Part shown: positions 14,080 to 21,355 of the stretch, in pieces
Position numbering within the stretch: position 1 is the stretch's first letter
Layout of the letters: every line of letters begins with the position of its first letter
Source of the DNA: Christensenella sp. UBA7102
GTDB lineage: Bacteria > Bacillota > Clostridia > Christensenellales > UBA1750
Direction of reading: 5' to 3'
DNA length: 21,355 nt
NCBI GenBank assembly: GCA_002492415.1
Contig: DKYK01000057.1
Location: 662 to 22,016 of the forward strand
Made by a program: the position numbers and the translations under genes
The notes under the pieces: model-generated
The model's database searches: none
Seen by the model: only the letters and a program-made list of their open reading frames with translations
What the model was told of the DNA's origin: nothing

Positions 14080-14847
14080 ATGGATTTCGGTACAGCAACG
14101 CAAGCAATTTGTCAAAATACACTTGGCGTCTGCCCTGAAGACCTCTGTGAATCCGTGCTGCTCTCGCCCGGTTGGACTCCTGATCGGCTGTTTGCACCAG
14201 ACACGTTGCGTCCGCTCACGGATTTCTCTCCGCTGCACGGCTATAGACTCTGGAACGTAGAGGACGGCGCAAAGCGCTTTACCTATCTACGCGCGGGTTT
14301 TGGCGCCCCGATGGTTCTGGACGCCGTGTATCTGCTCCGCTACACACCCTGCAAGCGCATAATGTTCGTAAGCTCCGGCGGCGCGCTGAGCTCATCCATG
14401 CGCGTGGGTGATCTACTGCTTCCGGAAATCAGCGCAAGCGGAGACGGTGCCAGCCGGTACTTACAGAAAGATTTACTTACCGATACCTTTGGCGAGATCT
14501 AACGCCCCGACTCCAAACTGTTTCAACGCCTTTATTCCACCGCCAGCCGTCTCTGCGCACAGCAAAACGTTGCCCTGCATCTGGGCTGCACCTTCTGCGT
14601 TGACACGATTGCCGCTCAACAAGCTCACATCCCGCATATCCGCAGCATGGGGTATAACAGTCTGGACATGGAATCTGCCGCTGCATTCAAAGCCGCTCGC
14701 CAGGCGGGTATTGCCATATCGGCGATTCTGCTCATTTCAGATACTCAGGAGCAACCATTGTCCGCAGGTCGCAGCGAACAGGACGCAGCATATCGGAGAC
14801 GTGTGCGCAGTGTTACGCTCCCCGCAATCCTGAATGAAGTGCTGTAA
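14080..14847 (+). pseudogene. Nucleoside-phosphorylase-family gene interrupted by an in-frame TAA
   Basis: One reading frame runs from the ATG at 14080 (GAAGGGG about 10 nt upstream) to the TAA at 14845-14847 and would give about 255 residues, normal for a PNP/UDP phosphorylase. It is broken once by TAA at 14500-14502 (codon 141). Before the stop are YLRAGFGAPMVLDAVYLL and RIMFVSSGGALS, the phosphate/glycine-rich core. After it, still in frame, are the catalytic and purine-site motif GYNSLDMESAAAFKAARQ (about 191-208) and ISAILLISDT. Such enzymes split purine or pyrimidine nucleosides with phosphate. The intact frame on both sides suggests a recent nonsense mutation or a sequencing error. The 140-residue first part lacks the DMES motif and should be inactive. 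The specific substrate is not assignable. Confidence 0.8.
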
Positions 14848-14880
14848 AGGTCTGTTGCCGCACAAACTCTTCCGTACAAT

Positions 14881-14918
14881 AAAACCGCATCCGAACGGTT
14901 CCGTCCGGATGCGGTTTT
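14881..14918 (+). terminator. Rho-independent terminator after the phosphorylase gene
   Basis: AAAACCGCATCCG (14881-14893) pairs with CGGATGCGGTTTT (14906-14918); the stem can extend inward as ACGG/CCGT with one mismatch. It is followed by GTTTAAT. It shares 15 identical bases with the gyrA terminator at 15566-15612. Confidence 0.85.
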
Positions 14919-14959
14919 GTTTAATATAATCAGGTGTTCCAAAAAGCGGTGAATAGATG

Positions 14960-14965
14960 TATAAT
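14960..14965 (+). promoter_or_regulatory. Probable promoter (-10) of the deaminase gene
   Basis: A perfect TATAAT at 14960-14965 lies 40 nt before the ATG at 15006. The hexamer at -35 with 17-bp spacing, TTCCAA (14937-14942), is poor. Confidence 0.45.
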
Positions 14966-15005
14966 AAGTCCAAAGACAATCGGCATTTATTAAGGAGGGA
15001 AAACG

Positions 15006-15398
15006 ATGGATAAAGAATGGGAAAGATTATATGAAGAAGCGATGAGTGTTTTGAACCCCCATGATGTTTCAAATAAAATGTGGGTAGGAAGTGTGGCCTC
15101 CGCCGTACTCACAATAAAAGGTAATATTTACAAGGGTATATGTATTGATACTGATGGCTCTATTGGAATGTGTGCCGAAAGAAATGCTTTATCAACAATG
15201 CTTACATATGGCGAGAGTGAGATCAAAAAAGTAGTTTCAGTATACAAAGATGGAAATATAATTCCGTCTTGCGGCATTTGCAGAGAATTTATGATGCATT
15301 TAGGCGGAGATGTGGAGAATATTGAAATTCTATTGGATAAAGACGGACGGACAAGTAAATTGATTGATTTGATGCCCGAATATCCACGACATAAATAA
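15006..15398 (+). CDS. Blasticidin-S-deaminase-like / cytidine deaminase-family protein
   Basis: A 130-residue zinc deaminase of the CDA superfamily. Zn ligands are C56 in CAERNA, C89 and C92 in PSCGICRE; E58 is the catalytic proton shuttle. The Cys-Ala-Glu first motif with PSCGxCRE and the short single-domain length resemble blasticidin-S deaminase and tetrameric cytidine deaminases. It hydrolytically removes an amino group from a cytosine-type base; whether the substrate is cytidine or an aminoacyl-nucleoside antibiotic cannot be decided by eye. The ATG has an ideal AAGGAGGG site. Base composition is strikingly AT-rich (many AAA, GAT and ATT codons) next to GC-rich gyrA and glyA, which suggests horizontal acquisition. 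It is monocistronic, lying between two terminators and a dispersed repeat. Confidence 0.85.
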   Translation: MDKEWERLYEEAMSVLNPHDVSNKMWVGSVASAVLTIKGNIYKGICIDTDGSIGMCAERNALSTMLTYGESEIKKVVSVYKDGNIIPSCGICREFMMHLGGDVENIEILLDKDGRTSKLIDLMPEYPRHK

Positions 15399-15474
15399 AT
15401 TTGCCTTTATCGAAATGACATAAAACATTTTCTTTCCAATATTTGGGGCAGTGTCAGCTAAAGAACGCCCAAAA

Positions 15475-15530
15475 CCCTTCCCCCGCTAGAGGGAAGGTGG
15501 CAAGCCGAAGGCTTGACGGATGAGGGGTCC
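15475..15530. repeat. Short palindromic dispersed repeat (REP/MITE-like)
   Basis: Two adjacent hairpins: CCTTCCC (15476-15482) with GGGAAGG (15491-15497), and CAAGCC (15501-15506) with GGCTTG (15510-15515) around a GAA loop, followed by ACGGATGAGGGG. I recall elements of this design recurring many times in genomes of gut Clostridia. Only one copy is in this window, so repetitiveness is not shown here. It lies between the AT-rich deaminase gene and the gyrA terminator; the flanks 15399-15470 and 15531-15565 show nothing else. Confidence 0.6.
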
Positions 15531-15565
15531 CCCATCCACACTCCTCCCGCCTGGAAGCGCTATGC

Positions 15566-15612
15566 AAAAAACTGCGCATCTGAACGCTTTTTCCGTCCGG
15601 ATGCGCAGTTTT
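15566..15612 (-). terminator. Rho-independent terminator of the remB-gyrB-gyrA operon
   Basis: On the minus strand AAAACTGCGCATC (15612-15600) pairs with GATGCGCAGTTTT (15580-15568), a perfect 13-bp stem with a partly paired loop, and the transcript ends in a run of U. It starts 8 nt after the gyrA stop. Confidence 0.9.
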
Positions 15613-15619
15613 ACTTTAT

Positions 15620-18226
15620 TTAGATGTTCTCGTCCTCGCTCTCGGCGCGCTCAAGCAGACGGGCGATGTCGCTCTGCTCGTCCCCCTGATAGCTCAGATC
15701 GTCCGCAGAAACAGCGTCCTTGGCGTTCTCCTCCTGAAGCAACTCCTCATCGGCCGCATTCTCAGCCGGAGCCTCGGCGTCCTCGGGCTGCTCCTCCACC
15801 TTCTCGGTCGCGGTCACGGCCACAACGCGGCTCCCTTCCGCAAGGCGCATCATGCGCACGCCCTGTGTGGAGCGCGACTGTGTGGAGATGTCGGCCACTG
15901 CGGTACGGATGATGGTGCCGTCATCGGAGATCATCATCACGTCCTCGTCCTCGTGCGCCAGCATCAGCGCGGCCAGGCGGCCGGTCTTGTCCGTCAGCTG
16001 CATGGCCTTGATGCCCTTGCCGCCGCGCGACTGCACACGGTATTCGCTCACCTCGGTGCGCTTGCCATAGCCGTTTTCTGATATGGTCAGCACTTGGCTG
16101 CCCTCGTCCACCACGCTCATGGACACGATCTTGTCGCCCTCATCCAGATCCATGGCCTTGACGCCCATCGCGCTGCGGCCCATGGCGCGCACATCGCTCT
16201 CGTGGAAGCGGATGGACATGCCGCCGCGGGTACCCAGCAGCAGCTCCTTGGTGCCGTCGGTCAGCGCCACGCCGATCAGCTCGTCGTCATCGCGCAGCGT
16301 CACAGCGATCAGGCCGCTGGCGCGTATGTTTTCAAACTCACCAAGCACGGTTTTTTTGATGACGCCGTTGCGCGTGGTCATCACCAGCATGCCGCGCGCG
16401 CCCTCTTTGACGGGGATGACGGTGGTCACCTTCTCGCCGCCGTCCAGCTGCAGCAGGTTGACAATCGCGGTGCCCTTGGCGGTTCTGCCCGCCTCGGGGA
16501 TCTCATAGCAGGTCTTGCGGAACACGCGGCCACGGCTGGTGAAGAACATCAGATCCGTGTGCGTGCTGGTGACAAAGATCTGCTCAGCATAGTCTTCCTC
16601 GCGAGTTGTCATGCCGGTGATGCCCTTGCCGCCGCGCTTTTGCGCGCGGTAGGTGTCCGCCGTGACGCGCTTGACGTAGCCAAAGTGCGTCAGCGTCACC
16701 GCCATGTTCTCCTCCTGGATCAGATCCGCCAGCTCGATCTCATTGGCGATGGGCACGATCTCGGTGCGGCGCGCGTCGGCGTATTTGGCGCGGATGGCCA
16801 GGATCTCCTCGCGGATGATGCCGCGCACCAGTTCCTCGCTGCCCAGCACCTCGCGCAAGTGCGCGATGGTCTTTTCCAGCTCCACATATTCGTCGTGCAG
16901 GCGCTGGCGTTCCAAACCGACAAGGCGCTGCAGGCGCATGTCCAGGATCGCCTGGGCCTGCTTCTCCGTCAGCCCGAAGCGCGTCATCAGGCCTTCCTTG
17001 GCCTCCGCACCGGTCTTGGACGTGCGGATGAGGTTGACTACCTCGTCGATGTGATCCAGCGCCACGAGCAGGCCTTCCAGTATGTGCGCGCGGGCTTCGG
17101 CCCTGTTCAGGTCATAGCGCGTCCTGCGCACAATGACGTCCTTCTGGTGCTCGATGTAGTAGTACAGCATTTGCTGCAGGTTGAGCACACGCGGCACGCC
17201 GCCCACCAGCGCCAGCATGTTGACGCCGAAGGTCTCCTGCATCTGTGTATGCTTAAACAGCGTGTTGAGCACGATTTGGGGATTGACGTCCTTCTTTAAC
17301 TCGATTACAATGCGCATGCCGCGACGGTCAGACTCGTCGCGCAGGTCGGAGATGCCGTCCACGCGCTTTTCGTGCACCAACTCCGCGATCTTTTCCACCA
17401 GCCGGGCCTTGTTGACCTGATAGGGGATTTCCGTGACCACGATGCGGCTGCGGTTGGCATTGATGGGCTCGATTTCCGTGCGGGCGCGCATGATGATGCG
17501 CCCTTTGCCCGTCAGGTACGCCGACTTGATGCCGTTCATACCCATGATGAGACCGGCGGTGGGGAAGTCCGGGCCTTTGACGATGTCCATCAACTCGCTC
17601 ACGGTGCAGTCGGGATGATCCAGCATGTACACCACGCCGTCGATGACCTCGCCCATGTTGTGCGGAGGGATATTGGTGGCCATGCCCACCGCGATGCCGC
17701 CCGATCCATTGACCAACAAGTTGGGGAAGCGGGAGGGCAGCACCTCCGGCTGCATCAGCGTTTCGTCAAAGTTAGGGTAGAAATCCACTGTCTGCTTGTC
17801 CAGATCGGCGGTCAGATCCGCCGCCATCTTGGACAAGCGCGCTTCGGTGTAGCGCATCGCAGCTGGGCTGTCGCCGTCCACGGAGCCGAAGTTGCCCTGG
17901 CCCTCCACCAGCGGATAGCGCATGGAGAAATCCTGCGCCAGGCGCACCATCGCGTCGTATACCGCCGTATCGCCATGGGGGTGATATTTACCCAGCACAT
18001 CGCCCACGATGCGCGCGCTCTTGCGGAAGGGCTTGTCGGGCGTCATGCCCAGCTCCGTCATGGAGTAGAGAATGCGGCGGTGCACGGGTTTCAGACCGTC
18101 GCGCACGTCGGGCAGCGCGCGGGAGACGATGACCGCCATGGCGTAGGAGATGAACGAATTTTTCAGCTCATGCTCGATGTCCAGCGGCACCAGGCGCTCG
18201 CCCTGGTAATTGTCCTTGTTGTCCAT
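15620..18226 (-). CDS. gyrA: DNA gyrase subunit A
   Basis: An 868-residue full-length GyrA, the breakage-reunion subunit of the A2B2 gyrase that introduces negative supercoils. The N-terminal winged-helix/tower domain covers about 10-500, with the DNA-linking Tyr Y126 in AAMRYTEARL. The quinolone region reads YHPHGDTAVYD with T87 and D91 at the usual resistance positions; this looks like the ordinary clostridial type. The C-terminal beta-pinwheel has the GyrA box QKRGGKG (529-535), which identifies gyrase rather than topoisomerase IV, and a second box-like QSRGGKG (732-738). A tail of about 60 residues (809-868) is strongly acidic. The ATG has AAGGAG 6 nt upstream and starts 15 bp after gyrB, so the two are co-transcribed. 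Confidence 0.98.
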   Translation of the reverse strand: MDNKDNYQGERLVPLDIEHELKNSFISYAMAVIVSRALPDVRDGLKPVHRRILYSMTELGMTPDKPFRKSARIVGDVLGKYHPHGDTAVYDAMVRLAQDFSMRYPLVEGQGNFGSVDGDSPAAMRYTEARLSKMAADLTADLDKQTVDFYPNFDETLMQPEVLPSRFPNLLVNGSGGIAVGMATNIPPHNMGEVIDGVVYMLDHPDCTVSELMDIVKGPDFPTAGLIMGMNGIKSAYLTGKGRIIMRARTEIEPINANRSRIVVTEIPYQVNKARLVEKIAELVHEKRVDGISDLRDESDRRGMRIVIELKKDVNPQIVLNTLFKHTQMQETFGVNMLALVGGVPRVLNLQQMLYYYIEHQKDVIVRRTRYDLNRAEARAHILEGLLVALDHIDEVVNLIRTSKTGAEAKEGLMTRFGLTEKQAQAILDMRLQRLVGLERQRLHDEYVELEKTIAHLREVLGSEELVRGIIREEILAIRAKYADARRTEIVPIANEIELADLIQEENMAVTLTHFGYVKRVTADTYRAQKRGGKGITGMTTREEDYAEQIFVTSTHTDLMFFTSRGRVFRKTCYEIPEAGRTAKGTAIVNLLQLDGGEKVTTVIPVKEGARGMLVMTTRNGVIKKTVLGEFENIRASGLIAVTLRDDDELIGVALTDGTKELLLGTRGGMSIRFHESDVRAMGRSAMGVKAMDLDEGDKIVSMSVVDEGSQVLTISENGYGKRTEVSEYRVQSRGGKGIKAMQLTDKTGRLAALMLAHEDEDVMMISDDGTIIRTAVADISTQSRSTQGVRMMRLAEGSRVVAVTATEKVEEQPEDAEAPAENAADEELLQEENAKDAVSADDLSYQGDEQSDIARLLERAESEDENI

Positions 18227-18241
18227 ATCTGTCTCCTTGCG

Positions 18242-20155
18242 TTAGATGTCGAGGTTTTCCACCAGGTTGGCGTTTTCGGTGATGAAATCTCTGCGCGGCT
18301 CCACGCGGTCGCCCATCAGCAGGTTGAACATTTCATCGGCGCTGACCGCGTCCGAGAGCGTCACGCGCTTCATGATGCGGCGGGTGGGGTCCATCGTGGT
18401 CTCCCACAGCTGCTCAGCGCTCATCTCGCCCAGGCCTTTGTAGCGCTGCACCACCACATCGTTGCCGCGGCCCACTTCATCCAGGTAGGACGCCAGTTCC
18501 ACGTCGGAGTAGACATAATGCTCCTTTTTGGACTTGGTGATCTTGAACAGCGGGGGCTGTGCGACGTAGACGTAACCGCCCTCGATCAGCGGGCGCATGT
18601 AGCGGAAGAAGAAGGTCAGCAGCAGGATGCGGATGTGGCTTCCGTCAACATCGGCATCCGTCATACATACAATGCGGTGATAGCGCAGCTTTTCAGGATT
18701 GAAGTCCTCGCCGATCCCCGCGCCGAAGGCCGTGATCATCGCCTTGATCTCGGCGTTGGCCAGCATCTTGTCCAGGCGAGTCTTTTCTACGTTGAGTATT
18801 TTTCCGCGCAGCGGCAGAATGGCCTGGAAATTGCGGTCACGGCCGTTCTTTGCCGAGCCGCCTGCCGAGTCGCCCTCTACGATGAAAATTTCACACTTGG
18901 AAGGGTCGCGCTCCGAGCAGTCCGCCAGCTTGCCGGGCAGCGAGGTGGACTCCAGAACGGTTTTTCTGCGCGTCAGGTCGCGCGCTTTGCGGGCTGCTTC
19001 TCTCGCTCGGGAAGCCATCAGGCATTTATCCAGTATGGTCTTGGCGATGGCGGGATTCTCCTCCAGGAAGGTCGCAAGGCCGTCGGAGAACACGGTGTCC
19101 ACGTAGCCGCGCACCTCGCTGTTGCCCAACTTGGTCTTGGTCTGGCCCTCAAACTGCGGCTCGGCCAGCTTGACGGAGATCACGGCGGTCATGCCCTCGC
19201 GGATGTCCTCGCCAGTCAGGTTGGCGTCGTTATCCTTGAGGATCTTGGCCTTGCGGCCGTAGTCGTTGACCACGCGGGTCAGCGCGCGCTTGAAACCCTC
19301 CAGGTGCGTGCCGCCCTCAAAGGTGTTGATGTTGTTGGCAAAAGTAAAGACGGTTTCGGAGTAAGAGTCGTTGTACTGCATGGCGACCTCTATCGAGGTA
19401 CCGTCCTTGACGCCGGAGAAGTACAGCGGCTGGGGGAAGAGTACCTCGCGATTCTTGTTGAGGTACTCGATGAAGGAGCGGATGCCCCCTTCGTAGTGGA
19501 ACACCCTCTGCTGGCCCTCGCCGCGTTTGTCGGTCAGCTCAATTCGGATACCGGCGTTCAAAAAGGCGAGCTCGCGCAGGCGGGTCTTGAGCGTATCAAA
19601 AGAGTAGCCCGTAACGTCCTCAAAGATCTCGGGATCGGGGCGAAAGCGCACTGTGGTGCCGTGTTCCTCCGTCTGTCCAATGATCTTCAGGTCGTACATG
19701 GGCTTGCCACGGGTATACTCCTGACGATAGATGTTGCCGTTTTGGTAGACCGTGACCTCCAGCCATTCCGACAGCGCATTGACCACGGACACACCCACGC
19801 CGTGCAGGCCGCCCGAGACCTTGTAACCCCCGCCGCCGAACTTTCCGCCCGCGTGCAGCACCGTCAGGCACACCTCCACCGCAGGCCGTCCGAGCTTGGG
19901 ATGGATGCCCGTGGGAAAGCCGCGGCCGTTGTCCACCACGCAAATGGTGTTATCCTCCTCAATGGTGACGCGGATGGTATCGCACACGCCGGCCATCGCC
20001 TCGTCAATGGAGTTGTCAACAATTTCATACACCAGGTGGTGCAGGCCGCGCTCGTCGGTCGAGCCGATATACATACCGGGGCGGCGGCGCACGGCCTCCA
20101 ATCCCTCCAACACCTGAATGCTGCTTTCGTCATAGTGATTGATCTGTTCCGTCAC
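18242..20155 (-). CDS. gyrB: DNA gyrase subunit B
   Basis: A 637-residue full-length GyrB, the ATPase subunit of gyrase. GHKL ATPase motifs: E44 and N48 in EIVDNSIDEA, D75 in VVDNGRGFPTG, and the lid GGLHGVGVSVVNALS (115-129). A transducer domain follows. The TOPRIM part shows FIVEGDSAGGSA and the metal-binding DADVDGSHI, and the C-terminal tail contains QRYKGLGEMSAEQLWETTMDP. The short form without the large insertion of Gram-negative GyrB is typical of Bacillota. The start is a GTG at 20155 with GAGGTG nine bases upstream; no in-frame ATG lies nearby. It stands 17 bp after remB and 15 bp before gyrA, within one operon driven from 20463-20491. Confidence 0.98.
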   Translation of the reverse strand: MTEQINHYDESSIQVLEGLEAVRRRPGMYIGSTDERGLHHLVYEIVDNSIDEAMAGVCDTIRVTIEEDNTICVVDNGRGFPTGIHPKLGRPAVEVCLTVLHAGGKFGGGGYKVSGGLHGVGVSVVNALSEWLEVTVYQNGNIYRQEYTRGKPMYDLKIIGQTEEHGTTVRFRPDPEIFEDVTGYSFDTLKTRLRELAFLNAGIRIELTDKRGEGQQRVFHYEGGIRSFIEYLNKNREVLFPQPLYFSGVKDGTSIEVAMQYNDSYSETVFTFANNINTFEGGTHLEGFKRALTRVVNDYGRKAKILKDNDANLTGEDIREGMTAVISVKLAEPQFEGQTKTKLGNSEVRGYVDTVFSDGLATFLEENPAIAKTILDKCLMASRAREAARKARDLTRRKTVLESTSLPGKLADCSERDPSKCEIFIVEGDSAGGSAKNGRDRNFQAILPLRGKILNVEKTRLDKMLANAEIKAMITAFGAGIGEDFNPEKLRYHRIVCMTDADVDGSHIRILLLTFFFRYMRPLIEGGYVYVAQPPLFKITKSKKEHYVYSDVELASYLDEVGRGNDVVVQRYKGLGEMSAEQLWETTMDPTRRIMKRVTLSDAVSADEMFNLLMGDRVEPRRDFITENANLVENLDI

Positions 20156-20172
20156 TGTTCATTTCACCTCGT

Positions 20173-20424
20173 TTATGCTGATCCGCTTTCCACTCGCTTG
20201 CGCAGCGTCTGCACGGAAATTGGGGATAAAAAAAACATGCGGCGCGGGCCGACGGCGACGATGACCAGGGACTTGACCTCCTGAGCGCCTGCGCGGCGCA
20301 CGTCCCTGCCCTTCTTCTGCATGGAAAGCGCCTGCTCCATCAACTCCGGATGAGCATGCGCATCCAGCACGGCGACAATGGAGGAAAGCGGGACAAATTC
20401 ATCGTTGCCGATGTGCAGAATCAT
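20173..20424 (-). CDS. remB: RemB/YaaB-like DUF370 regulator
   Basis: An 83-residue protein beginning MILHIGNDEFVPLSSIVAVLD, the typical start of the RemB (YaaB) branch of DUF370, with a later segment VKSLVIVAV...FFLSPIS. In Bacillus subtilis yaaB lies between recF and gyrB, and the same adjacency to gyrB here supports the call. The related RemA is a DNA-binding ring-forming regulator of biofilm matrix genes; the role of RemB outside Bacillus is unclear. The ATG has GGGAGGG upstream and a promoter 39 bp before it. recF, the usual upstream partner, is absent: a NUDIX gene occupies that side. The family is recognised from short-sequence similarity and synteny. Confidence 0.82.
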   Translation of the reverse strand: MILHIGNDEFVPLSSIVAVLDAHAHPELMEQALSMQKKGRDVRRAGAQEVKSLVIVAVGPRRMFFLSPISVQTLRKRVESGSA

Positions 20425-20462
20425 AGCCGGCCCTCCCGCCGCAAAAATTTCTCTTCTTATAT

Positions 20463-20491
20463 ATTATATCAGATTTTTGCACCGATTGAAA
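20463..20491 (-). promoter_or_regulatory. Promoter of the remB-gyrB-gyrA operon, extended -10
   Basis: On the minus strand TATAAT (20468-20463) is preceded by TGA, an extended -10 (TGnTATAAT). TTTCAA (20491-20486) lies 17 bp upstream as a weak -35. The predicted start is near 20456, about 32 nt before remB. Confidence 0.7.
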
Positions 20492-20518
20492 GCAATGGAA
20501 CATGATTTAACAAATGAA

Positions 20519-20558
20519 TTACGCACTGCGCCGAACGACTTTTCTGCGCAGTGCGTAA
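20519..20558 (-). terminator. Hairpin terminator after the NUDIX gene
   Basis: Perfect 13-bp arms TTACGCACTGCGC (20519-20531) and GCGCAGTGCGTAA (20546-20558) with a 14-nt loop, starting 6 nt after the NUDIX stop. On the minus strand the downstream sequence is only moderately T-rich. It also separates the gene from the gyr promoter. Confidence 0.7.
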
Positions 20559-20564
20559 AAGCGT

Positions 20565-21179
20565 TTATTTTTCGTGGATTCGCAGCAGTTCCAGTGCCTG
20601 ACAGAGTATTTTTCCGTGGTCAAACGCCAATCCCTGCTGCCGTGCAAGCGTACACGCCGTCTGCTCGCCAAAAGGCGAAAGGGTCTGTTCCACCATGCAC
20701 TCCGCAAACAGCGATTCACCGCCCCCGCTGAGCATCAGCTGTACGCGTCCCTCCCGTCGCTGCACCGCCACGTCGAACCAGCGCGCATCCGCCGCATCGT
20801 CGCCTGCCCGTGTGCAAACCGCGCCGCCCTCCAGCAGCGCCGCATAGGGCTGCGTCATGGTCCAGCCGCGCGGATCGCGTCCCGGCGTGCTCACCAGCGG
20901 CAGGGGATGCAGCGGAAGCGCCCGCACGCGCGTCTCCTCATAGAGCTCCCTCTCCGCAGCCTGGCGCGTGGTCTCTTCCGGCTTCACAAAGCCGCCCGGC
21001 AGCGCCCACAGCCCCAGATAAGGATGTCCTCCGCGGCGCACCAGCAGAGCCTGCAAAATCCCTTTGCAGCGCGCCAGCACCACAAGATCCACCGTAACCG
21101 ACGGGCGGGGATATTTCCCCGGCACGTACTGCGCCAGATATTGCGCCTCCGTCAGTCCATTTTTATCGCGCAATTCCAT
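20565..21179 (-). CDS. NUDIX hydrolase
   Basis: A 204-residue protein with a Nudix box at 63-85 (GFVKPEETTRQAAERELYEE and then TRV), fitting Gx5Ex7REUxEExGU except that the last Gly is Arg (R84). The catalytic Glu residues E78, E81 and E82 are present. The N terminus (NGLTEAQYLAQYVPGKYPRP, then SVTVDLVVL) is common in clostridial NUDIX proteins. These cleave nucleoside diphosphates linked to another group; the ADP-ribose or NAD-related type is possible but not shown. The C-terminal 70 residues have no motif I can name; a winged-helix as in NrtR is not evident. The chosen ATG at 21179 has AAGGGGGGATC upstream; the frame extends to 21338 but that would cross the promoter. It occupies the place recF has in Bacillus. 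Confidence 0.87.
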   Translation of the reverse strand: MELRDKNGLTEAQYLAQYVPGKYPRPSVTVDLVVLARCKGILQALLVRRGGHPYLGLWALPGGFVKPEETTRQAAERELYEETRVRALPLHPLPLVSTPGRDPRGWTMTQPYAALLEGGAVCTRAGDDAADARWFDVAVQRREGRVQLMLSGGGESLFAECMVEQTLSPFGEQTACTLARQQGLAFDHGKILCQALELLRIHEK

Positions 21180-21206
21180 GCGTGATCCCCCCTTTTTTAT
21201 ACCCCC

Positions 21207-21235
21207 ATCATACCGCAAAAAGGGCGAAACCGCAA
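21207..21235 (-). promoter_or_regulatory. Probable promoter of the NUDIX gene
   Basis: TTGCGG (21235-21230), a 17-bp spacer and TATGAT (21212-21207) on the minus strand, with a predicted start near 21200. The rest of 21236-21355 shows no gene or clear signal. Confidence 0.55.
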
Positions 21236-21355
21236 ACCCAAGCCGCCGCAAATAACAACATTTTACGCAGGAAATCCGGGCGATTCCGCCGCAAAATAAG
21301 CGCTCTTTTCCCGCCGATTTCATGCCCAAAACCCACAAAAACCCGGCGCGGAATA

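Noticed and set aside
17936..17989. Possible quinolone-resistance change in GyrA (Thr at the Ser83-equivalent position)
   Set aside because: HGDTAVYD with Thr is the ordinary form in many Clostridia, and the second position (Asp) is unchanged.
17372..20284. 970-codon open frame on the plus strand across gyrA/gyrB
   Set aside because: It is antisense to two certain genes; its His/Val/Gln-rich composition with no domain motif is a typical shadow of GC-rich coding sequence, and it lacks a ribosome site.

Overview
The window looks like chromosomal DNA of a GC-rich member of the Bacillota (class Clostridia). The evidence is the remB-gyrB-gyrA order, purine-rich Shine-Dalgarno sites before almost every gene, an AgrC/AgrA-type (GHKL/LytTR) two-component pair, and a short palindromic dispersed repeat of a kind I associate with gut Clostridia. 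No rRNA, tRNA, CRISPR array or complete insertion sequence was seen.

Layout. (1) 1-770 is a scar: the inner part of an Rhs/YD-repeat protein (minus) without its 5' end, then a fragment of an IS3-family transposase (plus). (2) 774-6423 is a minus-strand operon: two fused permease/ATPase ABC half-transporters that overlap by 4 bp, a LytTR response regulator and a GHKL sensor kinase. A clear sigma-A promoter lies at 6463-6491. It resembles a peptide-sensing/export module, but no peptide gene is evident. (3) 6536-7079 holds two overlapping small genes of unknown function. (4) 7176-10340 is a thiol/persulfide module: a plus-strand Crp/Fnr regulator converges on a minus-strand operon of thioredoxin, stand-alone rhodanese and a CoA-disulfide-reductase-type flavoprotein with a C-terminal rhodanese domain. 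The operon promoter has a good -10, no -35, and a dyad centred near -41, the position used by class II Crp/Fnr activators. (5) 10443-12575 encodes a P1B metal ATPase whose HMA domain is a separate gene, with an ArsR/SmtB-like operator over the promoter. (6) 12625-14017 is glyA with its promoter and terminator. (7) 14080-14847 is a nucleoside-phosphorylase-like gene broken by one in-frame TAA. (8) 15006-15398 is an AT-rich blasticidin-S/cytidine-deaminase-like gene, probably acquired, followed by the dispersed repeat. (9) 15566-20491 is the remB-gyrB-gyrA operon (minus). (10) 20565-21235 is a NUDIX hydrolase (minus).

How it fits together. Housekeeping functions (gyrase, GlyA) flank accessory and stress modules. 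The best candidate for a coherent, testable system is the Crp/Fnr-thioredoxin-rhodanese-CoADR/rhodanese cluster, which has its own candidate operators. The two-component/ABC operon is the second candidate: a sensing and export circuit that may have lost its ligand gene beside the IS/Rhs scar. All functional statements come from reading motifs by eye; no database search was run.
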